From positions 1 through 25,941 of the IMG/VR virus record IMGVR_UViG_3300022752_000343: 25,941 bases of DNA; one strand, written 5' to 3'. Below the pieces are notes generated by a model. The model was not told the DNA's origin, ran no database searches, and was given only the letters and a program-made list of their open reading frames with translations. The DNA comes from a virus. Positions 1 to 7,900 of this stretch are shown one piece after another; the stretch's first letter is position 1; the number at the start of each line of letters is the position of its first letter. A program made the translations under genes and the position numbers.

Positions 1-1
1 C

Positions 2-64
2 CGCTTCACACCTATCCGCAGTTTAGAACTTTTTGGTAATAAAGCAACACAGGGGGAAAAATGA
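2..64 (+). CDS. 3' end of an upstream gene (partial)
   Basis: The reading frame beginning at base 2 is open to a TGA at 62-64, which overlaps the ATG of the next gene as ATGA, the junction used throughout this window. Only about 20 C-terminal residues are visible and they match nothing I recognise. A second frame, open from base 1 to a TAA at 37-39, is an alternative tail, so which one is real is uncertain. Confidence 0.35.
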   Translation, partial: RFTPIRSLELFGNKATQGEK

Positions 65-1278
65 TTATAGAGAGCCTTCGATCTCTCGCGGTTCCGATTG
101 AATCTTTGCGCGGCTTGCCTGGCAATCCACGCAGGGGCGATGTTGATGCAGTGGCCGCTTCATTGTCGCGTTTCGGTCAACGCAAGCCAATCGTGGTGCG
201 CAAAGACGATGGCACAATCATCGCGGGAAATCATACTTGGCAAGCCGCAAAGAAATTGGGTTGGTCTGAAATCGCCGTGGCTTATGTAGGCGATGACGAT
301 GTCACTGCGCAGGCTTATGCCCTTGCAGATAACCGCACTGCCGAACTTGGTGACTATGATGATGAGCTATTGAAGCAACTGATTGAATCTGTCGGACAGA
401 TTGATCCTGAGTTACTGCACGACACAGGATGGTCAGATGATGCAGTCAAGGAATTGCTTGACAAAATTGAATCAGAACTTCCAAAAGTAGTTGATGAAGA
501 TGAAGTGCCTGAGCCACCTATTGAACCAAAAACAAAACTAGGTGACCTGTATCACTTAGGTCGTCATCGCTTATTGTGCGGTGATAGCACTGATGAAGCA
601 ACTGTTGCACGCCTAATGGATGGTGCAAAAGCAGATATGGTTTTCACTGATCCACCTTATGGTGTTGCTTATACCGGCGGTCTGCAATTCAAAGATGGTA
701 ATGTTGAAAAAAATAATCGTGAAATGATTAAAAATGATGACATTGATATTTATGAAGATGTCTTCAAAATGCTTTCTAAATTCTCAAATGGCCCTTGTTA
801 TGTTTGGTTTGCAGGCACAAAAGCATCCTCACTTTATGTTGCTGCTGAAGAATATGGAGATATTCACGCTCTATTGATTTGGGTTAAAAATGGCGGTTAT
901 GGTGCGCTGAACGCAAACTATAAACAAAAACACGAACCTTGCATTTATTGGAAACCAAAAGGTAAAACATTAAATTTCATTGGTTCTACAACTGAAACAA
1001 CTATTTGGGAAATTAATAAAGACGGGCGCAATGATTTGCATCCTACGCAAAAACCTATTGCCTTGCCTAGCAAGGCTATTCAAAATCATAATGGCAAAAC
1101 TGTCTTAGATTTATTTGGCGGTTCAGGTTCAACTCTTATTGCCGCAGAGCAGACAAACCGCACTTGCTATATGATGGAACTAGACCCTAAATATTGCGAT
1201 GTAATCGTTCAGCGATGGGAAAATCTCACGGGCGAGAAAGCCAAGTTGATTAGTAATGCCGAATCCGCCAAAGCCTAA
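61..1278 (+). CDS. ParB-like domain fused to DNA methyltransferase
   Basis: A 405-aa DNA methyltransferase that should methylate adenine N6 or cytosine N4 in phage DNA. Residues 1 to about 95 look like a ParB/sulfiredoxin-type domain (LPGNPRRGD start, then an IIAGNHTWQAAKKLGW stretch). Residues about 160-400 are the methylase. Its catalytic DPPYG motif IV is at 197-201 and the S-adenosylmethionine-binding LFGGSGS motif I is at 351-357; this order is typical of the beta class. The start is supported by AGGGGGA six bases upstream. The 3' end overlaps the terminase small subunit by 23 bases. The C-terminal half is clearly more AT-rich than the N-terminal half. Such fusions are common in phages and usually serve against host restriction; the target site cannot be read from sequence. 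Confidence 0.9.
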   Translation: MIIESLRSLAVPIESLRGLPGNPRRGDVDAVAASLSRFGQRKPIVVRKDDGTIIAGNHTWQAAKKLGWSEIAVAYVGDDDVTAQAYALADNRTAELGDYDDELLKQLIESVGQIDPELLHDTGWSDDAVKELLDKIESELPKVVDEDEVPEPPIEPKTKLGDLYHLGRHRLLCGDSTDEATVARLMDGAKADMVFTDPPYGVAYTGGLQFKDGNVEKNNREMIKNDDIDIYEDVFKMLSKFSNGPCYVWFAGTKASSLYVAAEEYGDIHALLIWVKNGGYGALNANYKQKHEPCIYWKPKGKTLNFIGSTTETTIWEINKDGRNDLHPTQKPIALPSKAIQNHNGKTVLDLFGGSGSTLIAAEQTNRTCYMMELDPKYCDVIVQRWENLTGEKAKLISNAESAKA

Positions 1279-1708
1279 CGAGGTCAAAAGAAAACTTGGC
1301 AACCCTGGTAAGCGCGCTCTTCCTGACCAAGGCAAACTGATTGCGTTACCGATGGTCGCCGAGCCACCGACACCGCCACGGCCACTAGGCCCCGAAGGTC
1401 TAAAACTTTGGAATCGAATTTGGGAGCAAGGTCGAACTTGGATTAGTTCTAACTCAGACCTTGAGATGGTGACTTTGCTCTGCGAATCTATGGATGAGCG
1501 TTCTCAACTCCGTCTTCAAGTCTTACGAGGCACAGGCGATTGGCGAGATCGTGTGGCGTTGCGAAGCCTAGACGCGCAACTTCAAACTATGCTTAGCCTT
1601 CTCGGAATGAGTCCGACTGACAGAACCAAATTGGGGGTTGCAGAGGTCAAGGCACGAAGCAAGATTGAAGACCTACTGCACAAGCGCGATGCCGCCAAAG
1701 AAAAATAA
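1256..1708 (+). CDS. terS: terminase small subunit, P27-like
   Basis: A 150-aa protein placed directly before the large terminase. Its N-terminus has the basic KRKLGNPGKRALP stretch typical of the P27 family of small terminase subunits, followed by a helical region (about residues 45-145) with the EGLKLWNRIWEQG and DLEMVTLLCESMDE segments usual for that family. It should recognise phage DNA and load the large subunit for packaging. The start lies inside the methyltransferase gene and the stop overlaps the large subunit start by 20 bases, which suggests translational coupling. Confidence 0.85.
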   Translation: MPNPPKPNEVKRKLGNPGKRALPDQGKLIALPMVAEPPTPPRPLGPEGLKLWNRIWEQGRTWISSNSDLEMVTLLCESMDERSQLRLQVLRGTGDWRDRVALRSLDAQLQTMLSLLGMSPTDRTKLGVAEVKARSKIEDLLHKRDAAKEK

Positions 1709-3236
1709 ACAAAAGAATCACAGTTGGCCCCCGCGCTGGCTTACGCCGGTGCCACAGTCTGAACAAGACGCGGGCGATGGCGACATCTATGCCAAGTTCG
1801 CAGAGGCCGTTTGTCGAGTGACGAAAGATTCCGTCGCTTCTCCTGCCGGAAAACTTCTCGTTCTTCGTGATTGGCAGAAGGAACTTCTACGCCACGCACT
1901 AGCTCGCCGAGACGATGGCAGATTCAGACATCGCACTGCACTTGTTGGAATGGCTCGCAAAAATGGCAAGAGCGCATTGGCAGCGTCAATGGGTCTTGCA
2001 GGCTTGACTATCGGTGGCAACGGATCAGAAATTTATTCGTGCGCAGCAGATAGAGATCAAGCACGCATCGTTTTCGGAACTGCAAAACGAATGATTGAAC
2101 TTGATGAAGAACTTTCATCAATGTTCACTCTCTATCGTGACGCTATTGAATACAAAGACAAGGCAAGTGTTTATCGTGTTCTCTCTGCCGAGGCCTACAC
2201 CAAAGAAGGCCTCAACCCTTCACCGCTTGTCATCTTTGACGAGGTTCACGCACAACCGTCGTGGGATTTATGGAACACGCTTTCCCTTGCCGGTGGCGCT
2301 CGTGCGGATTCTTTACTTTTCGGCATTACGACTGCGGGAGTCAAGACATCGGCAAATGGTCAAGACTCGCTCTGTTACTCGCTCTATCAATACGGACAGA
2401 AGTTAGTCAAAGGCGAGAGCGTTGATCCATCATTCTTCTTTGCTTGGTGGGAACCAACCGCCGTTGATGCCGATCATAGAAAACCTGAAGTGTGGGCAGA
2501 AGCCAACCCTGGTCTCGGTGACATCGTTGATATTGGCGATTTTGAGTCGGCAGTATTGCGAACACCTGAAGCAGAATTTCGCACCAAGCGATGCAACACA
2601 TTTGTCAGCACAACGACTGCGTGGCTTCCGCAAGGTTCGTGGGAAGCTCTTGTCTATGAAGGCAGACCGAACATTCCTGGCGAAGATGTAGTGCTTGCCT
2701 TTGATGGTTCATTTTCCAATGACTCAACCGCTTTGCTTGCGTGGTATCTCGGCGGAGAAAAACCACATTGCTCAGTGATTGGATTATGGGAGAAGCCTGA
2801 TAATGCAGAACAAGGATGGTTCGTGCCGGTCGCCGAAGTCGAGCAGGCAATCATCAACACTGCACGCAATAATCGAATCAATGTCCGAGAGATTGTTTTC
2901 GATCCCGCAAGGTGGAACAGAACCTTTATGGTTCTTGACGAAGAAGGATTGCCCGTTGTGGCTTATCCCAACTCAGCAGAACGCATGGTTCCTGCAACGC
3001 AGAAGTTCTACGAAGCAGTCGTCAATCAATCCTTCACACATGACGGACACGAAGGTCTTGCCAGACACATCGCCAACTGCGTGACAAAGCAATCAAGTCG
3101 CGGAGTGATGGTTGCCAAGGCATCGGCACGGCGCAAAGTGGATGCCGCCGTCGCTGCCATTTTTGGCTATGACAGGGCAACACAACCGCCACCGCCAAAG
3201 GCGCCTGTGGCTAAGTTCTTTTCAATACAAGTCTGA
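1689..3236 (+). CDS. terL: terminase large subunit
   Basis: The ATP-driven DNA packaging motor and headful/cos nuclease, 515 aa from the ATG at 1689. The frame is open to an earlier ATG at 1638, but the 1689 start gives the usual short overlap with terS and a normal N-terminus (MPPKKNKQ). The Walker A-type motif GMARKNGKS is at residues 87-95 and Walker B LVIFDE at 180-185. The C-terminal nuclease has the acidic residues D339 (LAFDGS), D405 (IVFDPAR) and D485 (KVDAAVAAIFGYD), which fits the RNase H-like fold of this enzyme. Length is normal for the family. Confidence 0.95.
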   Translation: MPPKKNKQKNHSWPPRWLTPVPQSEQDAGDGDIYAKFAEAVCRVTKDSVASPAGKLLVLRDWQKELLRHALARRDDGRFRHRTALVGMARKNGKSALAASMGLAGLTIGGNGSEIYSCAADRDQARIVFGTAKRMIELDEELSSMFTLYRDAIEYKDKASVYRVLSAEAYTKEGLNPSPLVIFDEVHAQPSWDLWNTLSLAGGARADSLLFGITTAGVKTSANGQDSLCYSLYQYGQKLVKGESVDPSFFFAWWEPTAVDADHRKPEVWAEANPGLGDIVDIGDFESAVLRTPEAEFRTKRCNTFVSTTTAWLPQGSWEALVYEGRPNIPGEDVVLAFDGSFSNDSTALLAWYLGGEKPHCSVIGLWEKPDNAEQGWFVPVAEVEQAIINTARNNRINVREIVFDPARWNRTFMVLDEEGLPVVAYPNSAERMVPATQKFYEAVVNQSFTHDGHEGLARHIANCVTKQSSRGVMVAKASARRKVDAAVAAIFGYDRATQPPPPKAPVAKFFSIQV

Positions 3237-3244
3237 GAGGCGAT

Positions 3245-3385
3245 ATGAAGAAGATTGATATTTCTGCCCTCGTTGGTTTTGGCGGTTTAGTCATTGCCAC
3301 GACAGGTCTTGCATTACTTTCAATCCCTCTAGCTCTCATCTGCTTGGGGTCATTTCTAGTATGGATCACGGAGAAGGCTAACTGA
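3245..3385 (+). CDS. 46-aa membrane protein
   Basis: A small ORF starting MKKIDISALVGFGG and ending VWITEKAN, preceded by GAGAGG five bases upstream of the ATG. Residues about 8-41 are almost wholly hydrophobic, enough for one long or two short membrane helices with a turn. Its TGA overlaps the portal ATG as TGATG, so it is probably translated with the portal. I do not recognise the family; no function is claimed. Confidence 0.7.
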   Translation: MKKIDISALVGFGGLVIATTGLALLSIPLALICLGSFLVWITEKAN

Positions 3386-5043
3386 TGGGAATTTCAAAGC
3401 GCATTCGTAGTGGATTTGCCAAGCGGTCAAATGATTCGCAATGGGTTGAGCCACTCATTCCTGGTCGCCCTGCGTTTATGGCACCATCAGGAATTGATGT
3501 CACCGCCGACTCTGCTATCAGAATGTCAACCGTGTATGCCTGCGTTCGCCTACTCGGTGACACAATTTCATCGCTTCCACTCGGCGCCTATGTTCGCCGT
3601 GGTCGTAATCGAATCTCTTATGCTGCGGTCTATGGTTCACAACCTGAATGGATAAACCGCCCAAATCCTGAAACCTCGCGTCTTGAGTTCTTTGAGCAAG
3701 TTATTGCCTCGCTCAACCTTCATGGCAACGCTTTCATCTTGACAGTGCGCGATGAGAACGATGAAGTATTTGAACTTTATTGCTTGAACCCTGACGAGGT
3801 TCGTATTCGTCGCCTCCGCCCGAATGAGCCGCTTGTTTATGAAGTCACGATTCGTGATGTCAATGAGGCACGCACCGAGATTCTCACAAGCAGAGAAATC
3901 TTGCATATCCCAATGTTCAGACTTCCAGGATCACACTATGGCCTCGGCCCTGTCTCTGCCGCTCGCCTTACCATAGGCGCGGCAATGGCCGCCGACACCT
4001 ACGCTGCCGCTTACTTCGGCAATGCTGCCAACCCTGGCGGAGTTATTGAGGTTCCTGGCGAACTGACACAAGAGCAGGCGCAAGATATTGGTCGTGATTG
4101 GAACATCACTCACACAGGCCCTTATCGTGCAGGCAGAATCGGAATCTTGTCAGGTGGCGCTGCTTTCAAGCCTTTGACTTTGAACGCTGCCGATGCTCAG
4201 TTGCTTGAGGCTCGTCGCTTCAATGTTGAGGATATAGCACGCCTTTTCCGCGTTCCTGTGAGCCTTCTAGGGCATCCCGTAGCAGGTGCCATGTCATTTG
4301 CTTCGGTTGAAGCTCAAAACCTCTCATTTGTCCAACATAGCCTTCGCCCGCTACTTGAGCGCCTAGAGCAGAGCCTTTCGGCATTGCTTCCTGAATCTGA
4401 TGGTTTTATCAAGTTCAACCTTGACGCCCTTCTTCGTGGCACAACTCTTGAGCGTTATGAGGCCTATACCAAGGGCCTTCGTGAAGGTTTCCTATCCTTG
4501 AACGATGTTCGCTCAGTTGAAGATTTGTCACCTATCGGAGAAGCAGGCGATCAGTTCCGCGTTCCATTACAGAACATTGATGCTGCCGATGCCAAGGATG
4601 TCGGACTCAATTTGCGTGCTGACATCGTGAGCAAATTGGTTCAGGTTGGCTTTGATCCTGCCGAAGTTCTCAAAGCAGTTGAGATGGTGCCTATCGCACA
4701 CACAGGCGTTCCAAGTTCACAACTTCAACCGATTTCTCAGATTGATCCTGCCGATCCATCGGCTGCCTACGATGTGCGCGAGATGCCAGAAATGCCTGAC
4801 ATCATCGTCAATGTCGGTCAACCGAATGTGGATATTGAAACCCCTATTGTTGAAATTGAGCAACCAAACATCACAGTTGAGGCACCAAATGTTGAAGTGA
4901 CCGCACCAACTGTCAATGTTGAAGCTCCAAATGTTCAAGTCACAAACACTATTGAGCGCAAGAGAATCCGTAAGATTGTCAAGCGCGATGAAAACAACAG
5001 AATCGCTGAAGTTGTCGAAGAGTTCCTTGAAGGAGACGAATAA
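3385..5043 (+). CDS. portal protein (HK97-type) with repeat tail
   Basis: The dodecameric DNA-entry ring of the head, 552 aa. The N-terminal and central parts carry portal hallmarks: an early segment with AIRMSTVYACVRLLGDTISS, NPETSRLEFFEQ, then LHGNAFI at about 112-118, and a helical wing with RVPVSLLGHP and SFASVEAQNLSFVQ around 286-316. Residues 481-522 are six tandem 7-residue units of the form N-V-x-V-x-x-P (NVDIETP, IVEIEQP, NITVEAP, NVEVTAP, TVNVEAP, NVQVTNT), followed by a charged tail. The core is a confident call; the repeat tail is an unusual appendix, probably beta-structured and possibly surface exposed. Confidence 0.93.
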   Translation: MGISKRIRSGFAKRSNDSQWVEPLIPGRPAFMAPSGIDVTADSAIRMSTVYACVRLLGDTISSLPLGAYVRRGRNRISYAAVYGSQPEWINRPNPETSRLEFFEQVIASLNLHGNAFILTVRDENDEVFELYCLNPDEVRIRRLRPNEPLVYEVTIRDVNEARTEILTSREILHIPMFRLPGSHYGLGPVSAARLTIGAAMAADTYAAAYFGNAANPGGVIEVPGELTQEQAQDIGRDWNITHTGPYRAGRIGILSGGAAFKPLTLNAADAQLLEARRFNVEDIARLFRVPVSLLGHPVAGAMSFASVEAQNLSFVQHSLRPLLERLEQSLSALLPESDGFIKFNLDALLRGTTLERYEAYTKGLREGFLSLNDVRSVEDLSPIGEAGDQFRVPLQNIDAADAKDVGLNLRADIVSKLVQVGFDPAEVLKAVEMVPIAHTGVPSSQLQPISQIDPADPSAAYDVREMPEMPDIIVNVGQPNVDIETPIVEIEQPNITVEAPNVEVTAPTVNVEAPNVQVTNTIERKRIRKIVKRDENNRIAEVVEEFLEGDE

Positions 5044-5045
5044 CA

Positions 5046-5429
5046 ATGGCCACAGGTCTTAGTTCTTATCTTGCCAATTCATTTCTGAATGCTCTTGGCA
5101 ATGCAACCTCGTTTTCTGTTGCAACTGTTTATGTCAAACTCCACACGGGCGACCCTGGGGCGAATGGAACTGCGAATGCAGCAACCGAAACAACACGCAA
5201 AGCCGTCTCGTTTGCGAACGCTTCTGCCGGTGCTATGGCAAGCGACGCGGACATTACTTGGACGAATATCGCAGGAAGTCAAGATGCCACCTTCTTCACT
5301 GCTTGGGATAATTTGTCTGCTGGCAATTTCCTTTTCAGTGGCACTATTAGTGGCAATCCATACACTGCTGGCGATACTTATGTCATCCCTAGTGGTTCTC
5401 TTACTACTTCTCTCACAGTAGCGAGCTAG
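5046..5429 (+). CDS. virion surface / tail-fibre-like protein (LHTGDPG type)
   Basis: A 127-aa protein with the layout of a small beta-rich phage family: a helical start (SYLANSFLNALGN), the segment VYVKLHTGDPGANG at about 28-41, a TRKAVSFANASAGA segment, and an ending with GDTYVIPSGSLTTSL. Proteins of this type occur beside phage structural genes and are variously annotated as fibre or head-associated. AAGGAG stands ten bases before the ATG. Its place between portal and protease favours a head-surface role, but that is inference. Confidence 0.6.
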   Translation: MATGLSSYLANSFLNALGNATSFSVATVYVKLHTGDPGANGTANAATETTRKAVSFANASAGAMASDADITWTNIAGSQDATFFTAWDNLSAGNFLFSGTISGNPYTAGDTYVIPSGSLTTSLTVAS

Positions 5430-5433
5430 TTTT

Positions 5434-6258
5434 ATGCCAGGTTTTATCCTTGGCACGAGCAAACTTGGCGAGGATCGACTTGGGCCGATAGGTGTTGCAA
5501 CTTCTAGTCTTGGGAATCTAAATGCTCAGGCAAGTGCGAATGTTACAAATTACGCATCTGCTCAAAGTATTTTTGGCTCGCTTGAAAGTAATGCCAATAC
5601 AACAGTCACAAATTACGCAACTGCAACAATATCTTTCGGAGAATTAACAAGCGCGGCAAGTGCTTCTGTTGTCAATAATGTTTCTGCTCAAAGTCTCTTT
5701 GGAGAACTTGTAGGAAATGCGATTGCGTCAGTTAGTCACGAAGCAAGCGCATCATCTTCTCTTGGAGATTTATCAAGCAACGCTGGCGCAGTAGTCACAA
5801 ATTATGCAACAGGGCAATCGGACTTTGGCTCTTGTGTCATAGATGCCACTGCCACAGTCATTCATTCAGTTCAAGCAGATTCAACGCTTGGCTCTTTGAC
5901 CGCCTCGGCAGAGGCTCAGGTTGATAATGTTGTCAGTGCAAATGCTTCTTTCGGAAGCCTTGCAAGTGCTACTTCTGCGGAAGTTACTCACTACGCATCA
6001 GGCACGAGCGATCTTGGCGAGATGTCTGCCAATGCAAACACGCAACCTGAATCACAAATTACTGCAACAACCGGCGGTGGTCATCAGTTCGTTCAACCGA
6101 ACTTTGTTCCAACGCTAGACATTGTCAAAGAACCTTCAGTGAAGACGCAGTTCGGCATCATTGTCGCTGCGCAATTCGGGGGTCTAAATTCAGAAGCCAC
6201 GAGCGACATCACCTTCTCTATCACAGAAGACGAGTCCGAATTGTTGCTCTTGATCTAG
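5434..6258 (+). CDS. 274-aa protein built of 21-residue repeats
   Basis: Not assignable to a named family by eye. Residues 24-191 are eight gap-free repeats of exactly 21 residues. Each follows the pattern S-x-[LF]-G-x-L-x-x-x-A-x-A-x-V-x-N-x-x-S-A-x, for example SSLGDLSSNAGAVVTNYATGQ; a ninth unit starts at 192 with SDLGEM. The units are Ala/Ser/Asn rich with regular hydrophobic positions and no cysteine pattern, which suggests a beta-solenoid or similar fibrous rod. A non-repeat domain follows (about 205-274). No good Shine-Dalgarno precedes the ATG, which lies four bases after the previous stop, so coupled translation is likely. Its position among head genes suggests a fibre or decoration on the head. 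Confidence 0.75.
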   Translation: MPGFILGTSKLGEDRLGPIGVATSSLGNLNAQASANVTNYASAQSIFGSLESNANTTVTNYATATISFGELTSAASASVVNNVSAQSLFGELVGNAIASVSHEASASSSLGDLSSNAGAVVTNYATGQSDFGSCVIDATATVIHSVQADSTLGSLTASAEAQVDNVVSANASFGSLASATSAEVTHYASGTSDLGEMSANANTQPESQITATTGGGHQFVQPNFVPTLDIVKEPSVKTQFGIIVAAQFGGLNSEATSDITFSITEDESELLLLI

Positions 6259-6267
6259 GAAGAGAAA

Positions 6268-7791
6268 ATGCCCTATTACATATCAGACAAGCAAGACGAT
6301 TGCCAAGGATGGGCAACAGTCAAAGAAGAATCTGATGGTTCTTATACGACAATTGGATGTCATTCTTCAAAGCAAGATGCGATTGACCAAATGGTGGCAG
6401 TTTCAATTTCAGAAGATATGGAACCAGGCGGAGAAGTTCGCCAAGTAGATTTGACCGCACCTCAGTTTATCCGCGACAACGCAGCTCGTGGTTTGAAATA
6501 TCTTGAGGAAGGTTTTGGGGGCGATGGTTTGACTGACGGCACAAAGCGCGAAGCACGCGAAATGGCCGCAGGTCGAATCAGCGAAAACAAAGTTCGCAAG
6601 ATGGCACCTTGGTTTGCTCGTCATAAAGTTGACGGCCAAGCGCCAAAGAACAGAGATTCATCGCATCCGCAATACCCAGGAGCAGGTCTTGTTGCTTGGT
6701 TATTGTGGGGCGGAGATTCAAACTTTAGTGACAGAACGCAAAATTGGGCGCAACGAAAGATTGATGCCCTAGATGCCGAAGCCGATTCAAGGAGCAAAAT
6801 GGCAAAGAAAATCGAACGCCGCACTTACACAGTGCGCGATGTAGAAGCGCGAGCAGATGGAAAGAAGATGCGCCTGTCTGGTTACGCGGCGGTCTTCAAT
6901 GACTCAAGCCTTCCACTGCCTTTCAAAGAGAGCATCGCGCCAGGAGCGTTCCGTAAGACTCTCAGTGAGACACCTGATGTGCGCCTTCTTATCAATCACG
7001 AAGGTCTGCCTCTAGCTCGCACAAAGAATGGCACTTTGAAACTTGAAGAAGATGAGCGCGGATTGAGATTTGATGCGCAACTTGCAGACACGCAAGAAGG
7101 TCGGGATATTTATGAACTTGTCCGTCGTGGCGATGTGGATCAAATGTCATTTGCCTTCCGCGTTATTCGCCAAAAATGGAATGATGATAGAAGCACCCGA
7201 GTTCTCACCGAAGTTTCACTAGCAGATGGCGATGTCTCTGTTGTGACATACCCTGCCTATCCAACAACAACTGTTGAAGCCCGTGAACATATCAAGAACG
7301 CTATTAAGGCAATCAAAGAAGGTCGCGAAGTAACCGGCGAATCTCTCATTGTTGTTCAGGCAATTCTTGACAAAATTGATGAATCTTATGAATACCTTGA
7401 TGAAGGAAAGACAATGCTTGAGCAACTTCTCGGGATTATGCCTGAAGAAGATGTCCTTGAAGAAGATTCTCGTGCCGTTGATGTCGTAGGCGATTTCGTT
7501 GAATGGGATTCATCGGGCGGAACTGCACGCGGTCGCATTGAACATGTTATGCGCGAAGGTGTGCTTGGCATTCCAAATTCAGATTTCTCCATAACTGCCG
7601 AAGAAGGCGACCCTGCAATTTTAATTCGCGTTTATCGTGAACTCCGCGATGGATGGGTTGAAACTGAAACCCTCGTCGGTCATAAATCATCAGAGCTTCG
7701 CGCTATTGATCCGTTACCTGCGCCAAGTGAAGAAGAAGGTCGCAAGATTTCTTTGCGCCTTGCTCAAGCAATTATCAACGCCACAAAATAG
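6268..7791 (+). CDS. prohead protease, three-module polyprotein
   Basis: A 507-aa protein with three parts. Residues 1 to about 175 hold two N-terminal modules: a CQGWATVKEESDG/GCHSSKQDA segment, then a helical region with ARGLKYLEEG, KVRKMAPWFARHKVD and GAGLVAWLLWGGD. Residues about 178-345 are the HK97-type prohead protease (SGYAAVFNDSS, GAFRKTL, INHEG, DQMSFAF, VSVVTYPAYP); H244 and S294 are the likely catalytic pair. Residues about 405-485 resemble a small beta-barrel domain seen attached to phage proteases (FVEWDSSGGTARGRIEHV, then GDPAILIRVY and LVGHKSSEL). The protease processes the capsid shell during assembly. M178 has its own AAGGAG, so a shorter protease may also be made. Confidence 0.9.
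   Translation: MPYYISDKQDDCQGWATVKEESDGSYTTIGCHSSKQDAIDQMVAVSISEDMEPGGEVRQVDLTAPQFIRDNAARGLKYLEEGFGGDGLTDGTKREAREMAAGRISENKVRKMAPWFARHKVDGQAPKNRDSSHPQYPGAGLVAWLLWGGDSNFSDRTQNWAQRKIDALDAEADSRSKMAKKIERRTYTVRDVEARADGKKMRLSGYAAVFNDSSLPLPFKESIAPGAFRKTLSETPDVRLLINHEGLPLARTKNGTLKLEEDERGLRFDAQLADTQEGRDIYELVRRGDVDQMSFAFRVIRQKWNDDRSTRVLTEVSLADGDVSVVTYPAYPTTTVEAREHIKNAIKAIKEGREVTGESLIVVQAILDKIDESYEYLDEGKTMLEQLLGIMPEEDVLEEDSRAVDVVGDFVEWDSSGGTARGRIEHVMREGVLGIPNSDFSITAEEGDPAILIRVYRELRDGWVETETLVGHKSSELRAIDPLPAPSEEEGRKISLRLAQAIINATK
6789..6801 (+). promoter_or_regulatory. internal ribosome site in the protease gene
   Basis: AAGGAG at 6789-6794 lies four bases before an in-frame ATG at 6799 (M178). This start would give a 330-aa product that begins at the edge of the prohead protease domain (MAKKIERRTYTV). 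The site matches the strength of the true gene starts here. It could be chance in a Lys/Arg-rich linker. Confidence 0.4.
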
Positions 7792-7794
7792 ATT

Positions 7795-7812
7795 TCTGCT
7801 CATTCGAGCAGA
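7795..7812 (+). other. 7-bp stem-loop after the protease stop
   Basis: TCTGCTC (7795-7801) and GAGCAGA (7806-7812) are perfect inverted repeats around a 4-base loop ATTC. There is no T-run after it, so it is not a typical rho-independent terminator. It starts six bases after the AAA codon that precedes the protease TAG. The 109-base gap 7792-7900 contains no other feature than the capsid ribosome site AAGGAG at 7886-7891. Confidence 0.5.
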
Positions 7813-7900
7813 TTGAAGTCGGAGCGAACCTCACACCCGAAAAGCGCCGTGAGCATCTTCGCCACCACCTCGCAACCCAACTCACAAGGAGCAAAACTCA

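Noticed and set aside
4717-5046. 109-aa minus-strand frame under the portal C-terminus
   Set aside because: Its Asn/Asp/Trp repeats are the antisense image of the portal heptapeptide repeats.
5079-5462. 127-aa minus-strand frame opposite the surface-protein gene
   Set aside because: Same span as a plus-strand gene with better start and family resemblance; a shadow frame.
5500-6010. 63-base periodicity considered as CRISPR-like
   Set aside because: No constant repeat at the DNA level; it is a protein repeat of 21 codons.
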